In this document: piece after piece, positions 8,402-15,640 of the stretch
Position numbering within the stretch: the first letter of the stretch is position 1
Layout: every line of letters begins with the position of its first letter
Origin: Silvimonas sp.
Lineage (GTDB): Bacteria > Pseudomonadota > Gammaproteobacteria > Burkholderiales > Chitinibacteraceae
Assembly: GCA_030151005.1 (NCBI GenBank)
Contig: JASLES010000011.1
Coordinates: 1 to 38,909, forward strand
Direction of reading: 5' to 3'
Length of the DNA: 38,909 bases
Translations under genes and position numbers: made by a program
Notes under the pieces: generated by a model
Databases searched by the model: none
What the model was told of the DNA's origin: nothing
What the model saw: the letters and a program-made list of their open reading frames with translations, nothing else

Positions 8402-8428
8402 AACAAAAGCCCCGCCAGAAGGCGGGGC
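8402..8428 (-). terminator. Rho-independent terminator of the 8448-9599 gene
   Basis: An 8-bp GC stem (GCCCCGCC / GGCGGGGC, 8409-8416 and 8421-8428) with an AGAA/TTCT loop is followed on the minus strand by TTTTGTT. It lies 20 bases past the stop codon. Confidence 0.85.
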
Positions 8429-8447
8429 AAGCAGAGGGGCTGGCTAC

Positions 8448-9599
8448 TCAGGCAGAGACGTCAACCGCGGCAGGTGTGGGGCTCTTGCTGCTGCTAGCGT
8501 ACGTATCACTGACACTGGCAGACGGTGTTGGCAGGCTTGCGCTGGCGCTGCTGTCCGTGGTGGCGCTGGGGTCATTTGCACTGTCACCGGTAATCGTCAC
8601 TGTGGCGGTGCCGCTGGCGTCTGTGCTGCTGCTGACGGGTGTGCCGCTGCTGTTGGCGGTACTGCCCTGATCAATCGTGTTGCCGGAACTGCTGGTATTG
8701 CCGTTCAGGGCCGCCAACCAGTCGCCCATTTGCTGGAACAGGGTCTGATTCAGTTGCAGCATGAAATGAATGGCATTCGTCTCAAACTGCAGCAAGGAGC
8801 CCAGCCAGTCGCTCTGCCCGCCGCTGCTGGCGGGCGTTGGCGTGGTGGAGACCGGTGTCGGCGCGGGCGTCGGTGCTGGTGAACTGCTGGCTGGTGCGGG
8901 TGTGCTTGCCGTTGGTGTGGCCGTGGGTGTCGGCGGGACATTGACGGATGGCACACCAGTGGTGCTGCCGGTTGCGGGGCTGGCGCTGCTTGGGCTGCCA
9001 CTCGGGCTGGTTGATGGGGCAGGCGAAGGCAGGGACGTCGAAGGGCTACCGCTGGCCGTATGACCGCCTTGCGCTCCAGACCCGCCAGACCAGGCGGATG
9101 CCTCCAGCATGGTCATGGACGCTGTAAAACCCAGCGTGCGCCCGTCTGCGGTTGTGATCGTGCCACTCAGGTTGAGTGCCATACCAAACGCGGCATACAT
9201 ATTGCCGCCACTGCTGCTGTGACCATGATGGCCGGATGAGCTGCCGCTGCTGCCGACCTGCGCGCCTTCAGTTAACTGCCCAGAGAACTGCATGCCGGTA
9301 ATGCTGGTGCCCAGCATCTGCTCCATCATCGAACGGAAGATATCCAGCTCCGGGCTGACTTCAGATGTGAGGGAATTTTGCGCAGAACCGGTCTGACCCG
9401 CGCTGGCCGCAGCTGCTTGCTGGCCGGCCTGGGATAACTGCACGGCGGTACTCGGGCTGGGGGCGCTGCTGCTGTCAGTGCTGCTACCCGTACCGGATAG
9501 GGTACCGCTGCTATCCGGTTGCCAGGTACCGGAGAACTGTTCTTGTTCCAGCAAGGACCAGGAAGGGACAAGAGACTGGCGTGCTTGATCGACATGCAT
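8448..9599 (-). CDS. Ser/Thr/Pro-rich low-complexity protein of unknown function
   Basis: A 383-residue protein with no signal peptide. Three non-repetitive islands sit in low-complexity sequence: residues about 78-105 (PELDIFRSMMEQMLGTSITG), about 130-170 (AAFGMALNLSGTITTADGRT, LGFTASMTML) and about 258-295 (SDWLGSLLQFETNAIHFMLQ, LNQTLFQQMGDWLAAL, probably a helical pair). Between them are Ser/Gly runs, a HHGH cluster and a long Ser-Pro-Thr linker (about 175-255). The first two islands resemble, from memory and weakly, the start of a family of hypothetical proteins in Pseudomonas and Shewanella. A GGAG sequence precedes the ATG and a clear terminator follows, so it is probably a real monocistronic gene. 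It might be exported by a route that needs no cleaved signal; that is a guess. Confidence 0.7.
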   Translation of the reverse strand: MHVDQARQSLVPSWSLLEQEQFSGTWQPDSSGTLSGTGSSTDSSSAPSPSTAVQLSQAGQQAAAASAGQTGSAQNSLTSEVSPELDIFRSMMEQMLGTSITGMQFSGQLTEGAQVGSSGSSSGHHGHSSSGGNMYAAFGMALNLSGTITTADGRTLGFTASMTMLEASAWSGGSGAQGGHTASGSPSTSLPSPAPSTSPSGSPSSASPATGSTTGVPSVNVPPTPTATPTASTPAPASSSPAPTPAPTPVSTTPTPASSGGQSDWLGSLLQFETNAIHFMLQLNQTLFQQMGDWLAALNGNTSSSGNTIDQGSTANSSGTPVSSSTDASGTATVTITGDSANDPSATTDSSASASLPTPSASVSDTYASSSKSPTPAAVDVSA

Positions 9600-9620
9600 G
9601 ATTGAACTCCGGGGGACGCG

Positions 9621-9648
9621 GTTTTACCCGTGTATCGACGTGTATCAA
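9621..9648 (-). promoter_or_regulatory. candidate promoter of the 8448-9599 gene
   Basis: On the minus strand TTGATA (9648-9643) and TAAAAC (9626-9621) are 16 bases apart and lie just ahead of the gene. The spacer contains a second copy of GATACACG, so a direct repeat overlaps the promoter. Confidence 0.35.
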
Positions 9649-9734
9649 CCAGGCTTGAGGCTTACGTTGACGTTAAAGCGACTGACGGTATTTATCAGGA
9701 GAGGCTGTTGGAGCATCTGTCAGTCTGCGCGCAC

Positions 9735-9759
9735 AAAAAAGCCCGGCCAGAGGCCGGGC
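9735..9759 (-). terminator. Rho-independent terminator of the GH3 gene
   Basis: GCCCGGCC (9741-9748) and GGCCGGGC (9752-9759) form an 8-bp stem with a 3-base loop. On the minus strand it is followed by six T residues, and it lies about 28 bases after the GH3 stop codon. Confidence 0.9.
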
Positions 9760-9786
9760 TGCGAATGGTCAGATAAATACGCTGGC

Positions 9787-11796
9787 TTAGTAGCTCAGAC
9801 CAAAACCAAACGGGTAGAGCGGGCTGGCGGTATCGTGCGGTACGTCTTCCTTCTGCGCTGCCACATCTACCATGGATGAGGGCAACTCAAACGGCAGCTT
9901 GCCTTGCGGTTTGCCCTTGCCGGTAATCACATCAAACAACGCAGCGTCGCTGGCCCCAAAGTTGGCGAGAATCGCACTGGCTTTGTCTTGTACGTTGGTC
10001 AGAATGGCCGGACGGTCCATATACACAGAGACAATGGATTTGGGCGCTGCCGCTGCGGCCTTGATGGCTTCGTAATCTGCCGCACCGTCTACAAAGGCCA
10101 GGCTGCCCTCGTGCTGCATGGAGCCAAACATATAGTTGGGGTGCAAGGTTTCATACGGCGTGCTGACCCGCAATACGGCGACATCGGCATCGGCCACATT
10201 GCTGACCACAGTAAAGCCGTAGCTTTGTGCCACCGAAGCATTCACGCCATACAGCCAGACCTTCTTGCCGGTCAGGGCCATTGGCAGCGTGGCATTGTTG
10301 TTTTGCAGCAGCACCATGGCACGACGTTGCGTATCCAGTGCCTCGGCCTGGAAGGTGGCGTTGCCGACGATGGTGGCGGCTGCCGTGGCGTCCACAAACG
10401 GTTTTTCAAACAGGCCTTGCTGGAATTTCTGCAACAGGATGCGGTAGGCCGAGTCGGTCAGGCGGCTTTCGGTCAACAAGCCTTGTTGAACAGCCTGAAT
10501 CAGATATTACGATTCGGTAACCCCGCCAAACTGGTCCATGCCGGCATTGACGGCTTTCACGTAACGCTGCAACTTGGTGGCGGTTTCCATGCCCCACGGC
10601 GTACCAAAGCCGATAAAGGAGGGCGCAACGCCTGCCGGCGTGCCATTCAGACAGTTGGTGTCGCAGTCAGACGTAATACCCCAGTCTGACAAGATGACCC
10701 CCTTGAAGCCGTAGTTACCGCGCAAAAGATCGGTCAGCAGCGCTTTGTCAAAACCTGCGCCCACTTGTTCGATGGTAATGCCGTTGACGGTAACGGTGGA
10801 ATCCGGGAACGAATACGTCGGCATGACCGAGCCCACGTTGGCGGCAAAAGCACCTTCGAACGGCTTGAGGTGATAGGCGAAATTATTGCCCGGATAGGTC
10901 AGGAAACGGCCGTAATAGTTGTGGCCATCAAACCCGCTTTTAGACGCACCATAACCCACCCAGTGCTTGACCACGGCCACGACGCCGCCCGGCACCAAAC
11001 CACTGGTGCTGCCCTGGAAACCCTCGATATACGCCTGGACCTGGGCTTTGGCGATGTCGGCATCTTCGCCAAACGTGCCGTTAATACGCGGCCAGCGTGG
11101 TTCGGTGGCCAGGTCTGCTTGTGGTGAGAGGGCCTGGGTAATGCCGACGGCCGTGTATTCCTGGCGGGCCACATCACCAAAGTGGCGTGTTAATGCGGGG
11201 TCGTTGAGCGCCGCAAAGCCCAGGGTTTCTGGCCACTGCGAGAACCCACTGCTACCCGCACTGGCTCCCAGCGTGTACTGGAAATGATTGCGCGGGTCAG
11301 TACTGATCGAAACCGGAATACCCAGCCGGGATTGTTCGGCCAGCTTCTGGATGCTGTTGTACTGCTCGGCCATGGTCTGCGGATCGCCACTCATCCGCGT
11401 GATGAAGGTATTGATGAACTGGCTATTGATGAGGGTGTTCAGCGCGTCCAGATCGTACGCGTTGCCAGTGCCCGCGCCAGTGGTGTCGTTCAGGACCGGC
11501 GCCGTGCCATGCATCATCAGGCCGGCTTTTTCTGCCAGTGTCAGGCGTGATACCAGATCTTGCGCACGCGCTTGTGGGCTCAGGCGCCAGTCTTCATAGG
11601 GTTCAAGTTTGCCGTCCTTGTTCAGGTCTTTGAACTTGAGGCCGTCCTGGCTGATCAGGTTCAGGGTGGTATAGCCAAAATCCTGCTGGGCCACGTGGCT
11701 GCCGCCATCACTGCCACCACCGCAACCGGTCAGCGCCAGCGCAAGGCCGGTACTGGCCAGTAATAGATAGGGTGATCCGGGTTGGAACTTCTTCAT
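9787..11796 (-). pseudogene. GH3 beta-glucosidase lipoprotein gene interrupted by one in-frame TAA
   Basis: Read through, this is a 669-codon glycoside hydrolase family 3 gene, normally an exo-acting beta-glucosidase. The start at 11796 has AAGGAG upstream and a lipoprotein signal ending LALTGC. The TIM-barrel domain is intact (AEKAGLMMHGT, PRWPRINGTFGED, KHWVGYGA), with the catalytic nucleophile Asp371 in VILSDWG. Codon 430 (10509-10507) is TAA; the frame then continues unchanged as YLIQAVQQGLL to a normal C-terminal domain ending LYPFGFGLSY. In relatives this point reads SQYL, so CAA (Gln) to TAA, a single C-to-T change, explains it. As read, translation gives a 429-residue product that keeps the barrel but lacks the alpha/beta sandwich domain that usually completes the active site. 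It may be a recent pseudogene or a base-call error. The second part has no good start of its own. It is divergent from an AraC regulator that probably controls it. Confidence 0.88.
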
Positions 11797-12118
11797 CGAC
11801 TGCTCCTTGATCGTGGGTTGCTTTTTTTCGCATGTATCGTCCCTGTATGGGGCGTTATCCCACTGTACGCAGCCCGCTTCCCGCAGCTTGACCGGCGGGA
11901 GCGCGTTTTTATCTTTGGGGTGCAAGATCGATCGTGCGCTGCATCATCAGCGCCGCCGCCAGGCGGTGTAATGTCGCCGCAAGGCGCGCCAGCATTGGCT
12001 CTGCGTGTTCCGTTCGGCCGCTGCCAGGCCAGCGTATGGACTTTACCTGATGGCCTGACCCGCATGCTCTCGCCAGGATGGGTTCAAAAAAACATGTCAC
12101 CTTGCACTGGAGGTCTGT
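11797..12118. promoter_or_regulatory. 322-base divergent control region between the GH3 gene and an AraC regulator
   Basis: No gene is supported. A candidate plus-strand promoter is TTGACC (11888-11893), 16 bases, TATCTT (11910-11915), which would leave a leader of about 200 bases before the AraC start. No clear operator palindrome was found. Confidence 0.35.
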
Positions 12119-13180
12119 ATGCCGGCTCTGCACCGCGCTCTGGCTCGCACCGTATCCAACCGTATCGCCGTTTACCTGCAACACAGCGCGCTGCAGGCCG
12201 GCTTGTCGGCCACGCTGTTTACGCGACACACCGGCATTGCGCCGGATGATCTGATCGACCCCAACGGTCGCATTGACGGCGAACGGCACCGCCGTATGGT
12301 GCAACTGGCCGGCAAGCTGGCGTTGCCGCCCGTGATCCTGGCTCAATCGAACACCGGGCTGTTTGCGGATTTTCCCGCGCTGGGTAATTTGTGCCTGAAC
12401 AGCCGCACCCTGCGTGAAGCGCTGATGGCGTTTAATGCTTTCCGCCCCCTGATTGGCGAGTTTGATTTTTTGCTGTGCAAAATCAGCGGCCAGCAGGTCC
12501 GTTTTGATTATCTGGCCGAATTCGCGCCTGAGAGCGGTTTTCAGGCGCTGGCCAATTTTCAGGTGCTGGCTGGCCTGACCCGCCTGTATGACCCGCATCA
12601 GCCAACCCGTTTTGCCGTGGAATTGATGGGCCGTGCGCCGCCCGCGGTGCTGGTCCGGCAAATCAACGATTTCTTTGGCGCACCGGTACGTTTTGATTGT
12701 GCAGCCAACCGCATGTCATTTACCGCCCCGGCGCTGGATGCTGTTTTCAGTCAGCACAACGCCATGCTCGCTCCCATGTTGCAACAGCATGCGCAGCAAG
12801 AACTGGTGCGCGTGCGCCAACTGCATTCGTTTGCCGGTGGCGTAGAAAGCCTGATCCGTGAATTTATCAATGACCCGCAAACGGATACCCGCGGCGCGGC
12901 CTTGCTGCAACAATTGTGCGACCGCTTGCAGACCTCACGCTGGTCTTTGCATCGGCAGTTGCAACTGGAAGGCACGCATTTTCGTGAACTGGAAATGAAA
13001 GTGAAAATCAGTGAGTCGCGGCGCTTGCTGGGGAACCCGCATATCACGCTGGCGCAAATCAGCGAACAACTGGGATTTGCCTCACAAAGCGCGTTTACCC
13101 GTTTTTTCCGGGCACGGCATGAGATGGCGCCACTGGTATTCCGGCAGCACGCTTTGCTGCGGGCCGGTAAAGCGGCTTGA
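12119..13180 (+). CDS. AraC-family transcriptional regulator (Arabinose_bd N-terminal type)
   Basis: A 353-residue regulator. The N-terminal part (about residues 15-210) matches the helical ligand-binding region of the AraC regulators with the Arabinose_bd domain (LFTRHTGIAPDDLIDPNGRI, then LGNLCLNSRTLREALMAFNA). The C-terminal 100 residues are the paired helix-turn-helix DNA-binding domain, with KISESRRLLGNPHITLAQIS and LGFASQSAFTRFFRARHEMA. A TGGAGG ribosome binding site precedes the ATG. Such proteins usually bind near their own divergent promoter and activate it, so the GH3 glucosidase gene is the natural candidate target, though this is inferred from position only. It ends at a bidirectional terminator shared with the next gene. 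Confidence 0.9.
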   Translation: MPALHRALARTVSNRIAVYLQHSALQAGLSATLFTRHTGIAPDDLIDPNGRIDGERHRRMVQLAGKLALPPVILAQSNTGLFADFPALGNLCLNSRTLREALMAFNAFRPLIGEFDFLLCKISGQQVRFDYLAEFAPESGFQALANFQVLAGLTRLYDPHQPTRFAVELMGRAPPAVLVRQINDFFGAPVRFDCAANRMSFTAPALDAVFSQHNAMLAPMLQQHAQQELVRVRQLHSFAGGVESLIREFINDPQTDTRGAALLQQLCDRLQTSRWSLHRQLQLEGTHFRELEMKVKISESRRLLGNPHITLAQISEQLGFASQSAFTRFFRARHEMAPLVFRQHALLRAGKAA

Positions 13181-13280
13181 GGAATGGGGAAAAAGACAAG
13201 CAGGCGACAATACCAGGATAGAAGTGGACAGACCCGGCTTGTGGCCACCTGCTTGTGGACGGAGAGTCGTCAGGTGCCGT

Positions 13281-13310
13281 AAAAAAGCCCGCTGTTGCAG
13301 CGGGCTTTTC
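13281..13310. terminator. bidirectional Rho-independent terminator
   Basis: AAAAGCCCGCT and AGCGGGCTTTT pair around GTTGC. A-rich on one side and T-rich on the other, it serves both the AraC gene (plus) and the small exported protein gene (minus). Confidence 0.85.
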
Positions 13311-13337
13311 TGGCAACAGTTTCTTTAAAGAAAAAGC

Positions 13338-13664
13338 TTATTCGGCGACGACGCGACCTGGTTGCTGGTCAATCTGGGCCGAGAAATTCTGGGTTGCGTA
13401 GGCTGCGGCCTGGCCTGCTGTGCTGGCATGCGACGGCACCACTTCCTGGGCTGCCGGCGTAAAGGCAAAGCCTGCGCGACCTGGTTGTTGGTCAATCTGC
13501 GAGGTGAAGTTCTGCGTGGCGTGGGCGGCACGTTGCCACATCGGCAGGGCACCTTGCTGGGCAGCGGGCTGTGTATTGGTCTTGCTGTTATCGGCAGCTT
13601 GCACCGAGAAGGCGGCAGTGGCGGCAACAGCAGCAAAAACGAGGGATGCAGCAAACTTGTTCAT
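13338..13664 (-). CDS. small exported protein with a duplicated ATQNF..QIDQQPGR motif
   Basis: A 108-residue protein with a clear Sec signal peptide (MNKFAASLVFAAVAATAAFSVQA, cleaved before ADNSK). The mature part of about 85 residues contains two near-identical motifs, ATQNFTSQIDQQPGR (about residues 49-63) and ATQNFSAQIDQQPGR (about 90-104), spaced 41 residues apart, with a Gln/Ala-rich stretch in between. No cysteines are present in the mature part. GGAGAAA lies just upstream of the ATG. I do not recognise the family. The repeat suggests two equal binding or assembly units, possibly in the periplasm. An inverted repeat at 13697-13727 lies in its promoter or leader region. Confidence 0.85.
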   Translation of the reverse strand: MNKFAASLVFAAVAATAAFSVQAADNSKTNTQPAAQQGALPMWQRAAHATQNFTSQIDQQPGRAGFAFTPAAQEVVPSHASTAGQAAAYATQNFSAQIDQQPGRVVAE

Positions 13665-13696
13665 GATATTTCTCCGTGTAGATTCAAGGTGATAAC

Positions 13697-13727
13697 CAAC
13701 GTCGTTGTTGTTTTGTTTGCGACGTTG
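13697..13727. promoter_or_regulatory. inverted repeat ahead of the small exported protein gene
   Basis: CAACGTCG (13697-13704) and CGACGTTG (13720-13727) are perfect complements separated by 15 T/G-rich bases. The site is 33-63 bases upstream of the ATG at 13664, so it may be an operator or an mRNA hairpin. Confidence 0.45.
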
Positions 13728-13984
13728 AAGCCATGGTATGCCTCGAAAGTACGTAGAAAAACTACTGAACCGTTGTTAGTTTGTTTCCCGAATATTGATA
13801 AATGTCAGCGTCCACTGACATGGTTGCGAGGGGTCGGACAACAGGCCGGAAAGACCGCTCAACCCCAAGCCGCGCCACGCTTTGCATTGCGGCCGGTTGG
13901 GGTTTTGGTGCCCCAACCGGTTCAATTACCCGGCATTTGGTTGACAGCCGTCTGGCGCCTGGCCGCTCATCGGCCTTGCCCTGA
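13728..13984. other. intergenic stretch with two hairpins
   Basis: No gene is seen. ATGTCAG-CGTCCA-CTGACAT lies at 13802-13821. CCGGTTGGGG and CCCCAACCGG (13893-13902, 13911-13920) form a 10-bp stem about 65 bases beyond the FKBP stop. The latter is a possible terminator of that gene but has no T-run. Confidence 0.45.
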
Positions 13985-14326
13985 TCAGTCGTCGCGGGTC
14001 AGCACTTCCAGTAATTCAATTTCAAAAATCAGGTTGGAATTGGGCTTGATATGCGCGCCAATCTGGCGCTCGCCATAGGCCAGATGCGCCGGCACAAAGA
14101 GCTTGCGTTTGCCGCCGACCTTCATGCCAATGAGCCCTTGATCCCAACCCTTGATGACACGCCCGGTGCCGATGACGCATTGGAACGGTTTGCCGCGATC
14201 GTGGGACGAATCAAATTTGATGCCGTCTTCCAGCGTGCCGGTGTAGTGGGCGGTGATCAGGGCGCCGCGGGCGATTTCTTTGCCTTCGCCAATGACGAGG
14301 TCTTCGATGATGAGTTCGGTGCTCAT
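13985..14326 (-). CDS. FKBP-type peptidyl-prolyl cis-trans isomerase
   Basis: A 113-residue single-domain FKBP, the length of the cytoplasmic Neisseria-type enzyme. The core is complete: ALITAHYTGTLEDGIKFDSS, GRVIKGWDQGLIGMKVGGKR (containing the active-site Trp and the GMKVGGKR loop), LFVPAHLAYGER and NSNLIFEIELLEV. It catalyses cis-trans rotation of peptide bonds before proline and helps protein folding. There is no signal peptide, so it acts in the cytoplasm. The ribosome binding site is weak. It lies alone between the small exported protein gene and repeat copy B, with no obvious operon partner. Confidence 0.95.
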   Translation of the reverse strand: MSTELIIEDLVIGEGKEIARGALITAHYTGTLEDGIKFDSSHDRGKPFQCVIGTGRVIKGWDQGLIGMKVGGKRKLFVPAHLAYGERQIGAHIKPNSNLIFEIELLEVLTRDD

Positions 14327-14451
14327 GGTGAGGTGCTCTGGGATGGTCTGGATGTCGAGGGGGGTATTTTAGCGTTTTGTGGGGCGCTGATGGTGGCTGG
14401 CCGCAGGTGGCCGGTAATCCGGGGGAGCGGGCCTGGTTCATTTTGTTGCTG

Positions 14452-14780
14452 GATTGTTAGCGCCTGACGGCGCAGTGTTTTACATGTCGGGGGGTGCCCG
14501 ACAGCAAGGCACTTTCTTTTGGGTCGCCAAAAGAAAGTGCCCAAAGAAAAGGCGACCCCTGCGACAGCGCCCCTTCGGGGTTCCCTGCGCTTCTCGCAAA
14601 GTCCGGCTGGCTACGGGAACTCGGCCTTCAGCCTCAAACACCCCTTCGCCGAAACCCCGGACTTCACTGCGATGCTCGGCGTTGCTGGAGGGGAGGTAGG
14701 TCAAAGGCAACATCAAAATCCAAAGCACCCGTACCCAACCCTGACCTCGTCATTCCCCCTTGGCGGGAATCCAGTTGCAC
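14452..14780 (+). repeat. composite dispersed repeat, copy B (subtype 2)
   Basis: The same block order as the other copies: GTTAGCGCCTGACGGCGCAGTG; a variant hairpin CTTTCTTTTGGGTCGCCAAAAGAAAG followed by AAAGGCGACCC; a subtype-2 middle (TGCGACAGCGCCCCTTCGGG, TTCCCTGCGCTTCTCGC and later CTGCGATGCTCGG); GGTCAAAGGCAAC; and a terminal CGTCATTC...GGCGGGAATCCAGT. Copy C (27626-28220) shares the middle block, while copies A and D have a different one. The loss of the first block makes this the shortest copy. From here to the hydrolase stop at 14886 no gene is seen. Confidence 0.8.
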
Positions 14781-14885
14781 TGCAGGCAAATAACGTGACG
14801 GCTGGGCACCACCGCCGCTCGTTTGTTCCTGCTCAAGCAAGAACAATGGAGTAGCGGCGGCCCATTCTCATAAAATATCCGCGCT

Positions 14886-15422
14886 TCACCCCATCTCAAT
14901 TTCCGCCGTGCTTTGCAACATCACAAACGGCCCACCCAGCGTGGCGTTGTGGTGCGCAATGATGTCGCCGGCGGCCAGTTGCGGGGTGTCCATGCAGCTA
15001 TGTGCATCGCTGGCCAGCACGGTGGCAAAGCCGCGTTCGCTGGCGTCCCGGCAGGTGCTGTCGACGCAGTACTGGGTTTTCATACCGGCCACGATCAAGC
15101 GCTTGATGCCGGCGTCTTGCAGCCAGTTGGCCAGCGGTGTGCCAGTGAAGCAACTGGCGCGGTGCTTGTCGAACACGCGGTCGCTGGCCGGGTTGAAGTC
15201 CAGCGCATCGGTCAGTTGCCAGTTGGGGCTGCCGGCCGCAATGGGAGAGCCCGCCGGGCCGGTGTGGCGCACGGCAAATACCGGCACACCGGCGGCGCGC
15301 GCCTTGCCGATCAGCAGATTGATGTTGGCGAGCAGCGCGCTGAGCGCATGTGGGCGCTCCGGGCCGCCGACGTGGCCGACTTGCATGTCAATGATCAACA
15401 GGGCGGATTGCGGTACAGACAT
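14886..15422 (-). CDS. isochorismatase-family cysteine hydrolase
   Basis: A 178-residue cytoplasmic protein with the catalytic triad of the family: Asp12 in LLIIDMQ, Lys86 in FDKHRASCF and nucleophile Cys119 in KTQYCVDST. The conserved cis-peptide region lies just before the Cys (VAGMKTQ). Members hydrolyse amides or enol ethers, for example nicotinamide, N-carbamoyl compounds or isochorismate; the exact substrate is not readable from sequence. GGAG precedes the ATG. Upstream are a strong hairpin with a U-rich tail (15456-15495) and a short Thr/Ile-codon-rich open frame (15516-15605), an arrangement that suggests control by transcription attenuation. The pncB gene in this window is far away, so a link to nicotinamide use is not supported. 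Confidence 0.9.
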   Translation of the reverse strand: MSVPQSALLIIDMQVGHVGGPERPHALSALLANINLLIGKARAAGVPVFAVRHTGPAGSPIAAGSPNWQLTDALDFNPASDRVFDKHRASCFTGTPLANWLQDAGIKRLIVAGMKTQYCVDSTCRDASERGFATVLASDAHSCMDTPQLAAGDIIAHHNATLGGPFVMLQSTAEIEMG

Positions 15423-15455
15423 GGTGTTTCTCCGGTGGTGGTGCCAGACCAGGCG

Positions 15456-15495
15456 GGAGAAACAACAAGGCCCCGACCAGACTGGCGGGGCCTTG
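15456..15495 (-). terminator. candidate attenuator terminator ahead of the cysteine hydrolase
   Basis: A 10-bp stem (CAAGGCCCCG / CGGGGCCTTG on the minus strand; arms at 15495-15486 and 15475-15466) with a CCAGTCTGGT loop that can itself pair is followed by TTGTTTCT. It lies after the short Thr-rich frame and about 44 bases before the hydrolase start. The GGCCCCGCC of its 5' arm (15492-15484) can instead pair with GGCGGGCC (15536-15529) inside the leader frame, with one bulged base. Confidence 0.7.
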
Positions 15496-15515
15496 AATCG
15501 GGGGAATTACGCTCG

Positions 15516-15605
15516 TCACCCCGTACACGGCCCGCCGATGGCGGTCGTGGTAGTGGTGGTGGTGGTGGTGGTGATGGTGGTGGTGGTGATGGCGCGCAAG
15601 TTCAT
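15516..15605 (-). CDS. putative Thr/Ile-rich leader peptide (29 codons)
   Basis: On the minus strand an ATG at 15605 opens a 29-codon frame that starts MNLRAI, continues with four Thr, one Ile and ten Thr, and ends AIGGPCTG before TGA (15518-15516). That is 15 Thr and 3 Ile codons. E. coli ThrL is a 21-residue peptide rich in the same two amino acids. Codons ACT and ACG inside the ACC run keep Thr, which favours a coding explanation over a plain microsatellite. No Shine-Dalgarno is present, and the predicted transcription start falls on or next to the ATG, so translation would have to be leaderless. The His-rich alternative frame has no start codon. A terminator hairpin follows 21 bases later. 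Confidence 0.5.
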   Translation of the reverse strand: MNLRAITTTTITTTTTTTTTTAIGGPCTG

Positions 15606-15611
15606 GCTTTT

Positions 15612-15640
15612 AACATAAGGCAGCGTTTGCGCTGCGTCAA
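15612..15640 (-). promoter_or_regulatory. sigma70-like promoter ahead of the Thr-rich leader
   Basis: TTGACG (15640-15635), a 17-base spacer, and TATGTT (15617-15612) on the minus strand. The -35 matches 5 of 6 bases and the -10 matches 4 of 6. The spacer is almost filled by a perfect inverted repeat GCAGCG-CAAA-CGCTGC (15635-15620), a possible operator. The -35 overlaps the stop codon of the preceding gene. Confidence 0.5.

Noticed and set aside
10507..10509. Programmed recoding at the GH3 stop codon
   Set aside because: The codon is TAA, which is not used for selenocysteine or pyrrolysine, and no downstream structure was recognised. A point mutation or base-call error is simpler.
15516..15605. 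His-rich reading of the CAC run (like a his leader peptide)
   Set aside because: That frame has 12 consecutive His codons but no start codon between the preceding TAA and the run, and it stays open through the terminator hairpin. The Thr frame has an ATG and a stop before the hairpin.
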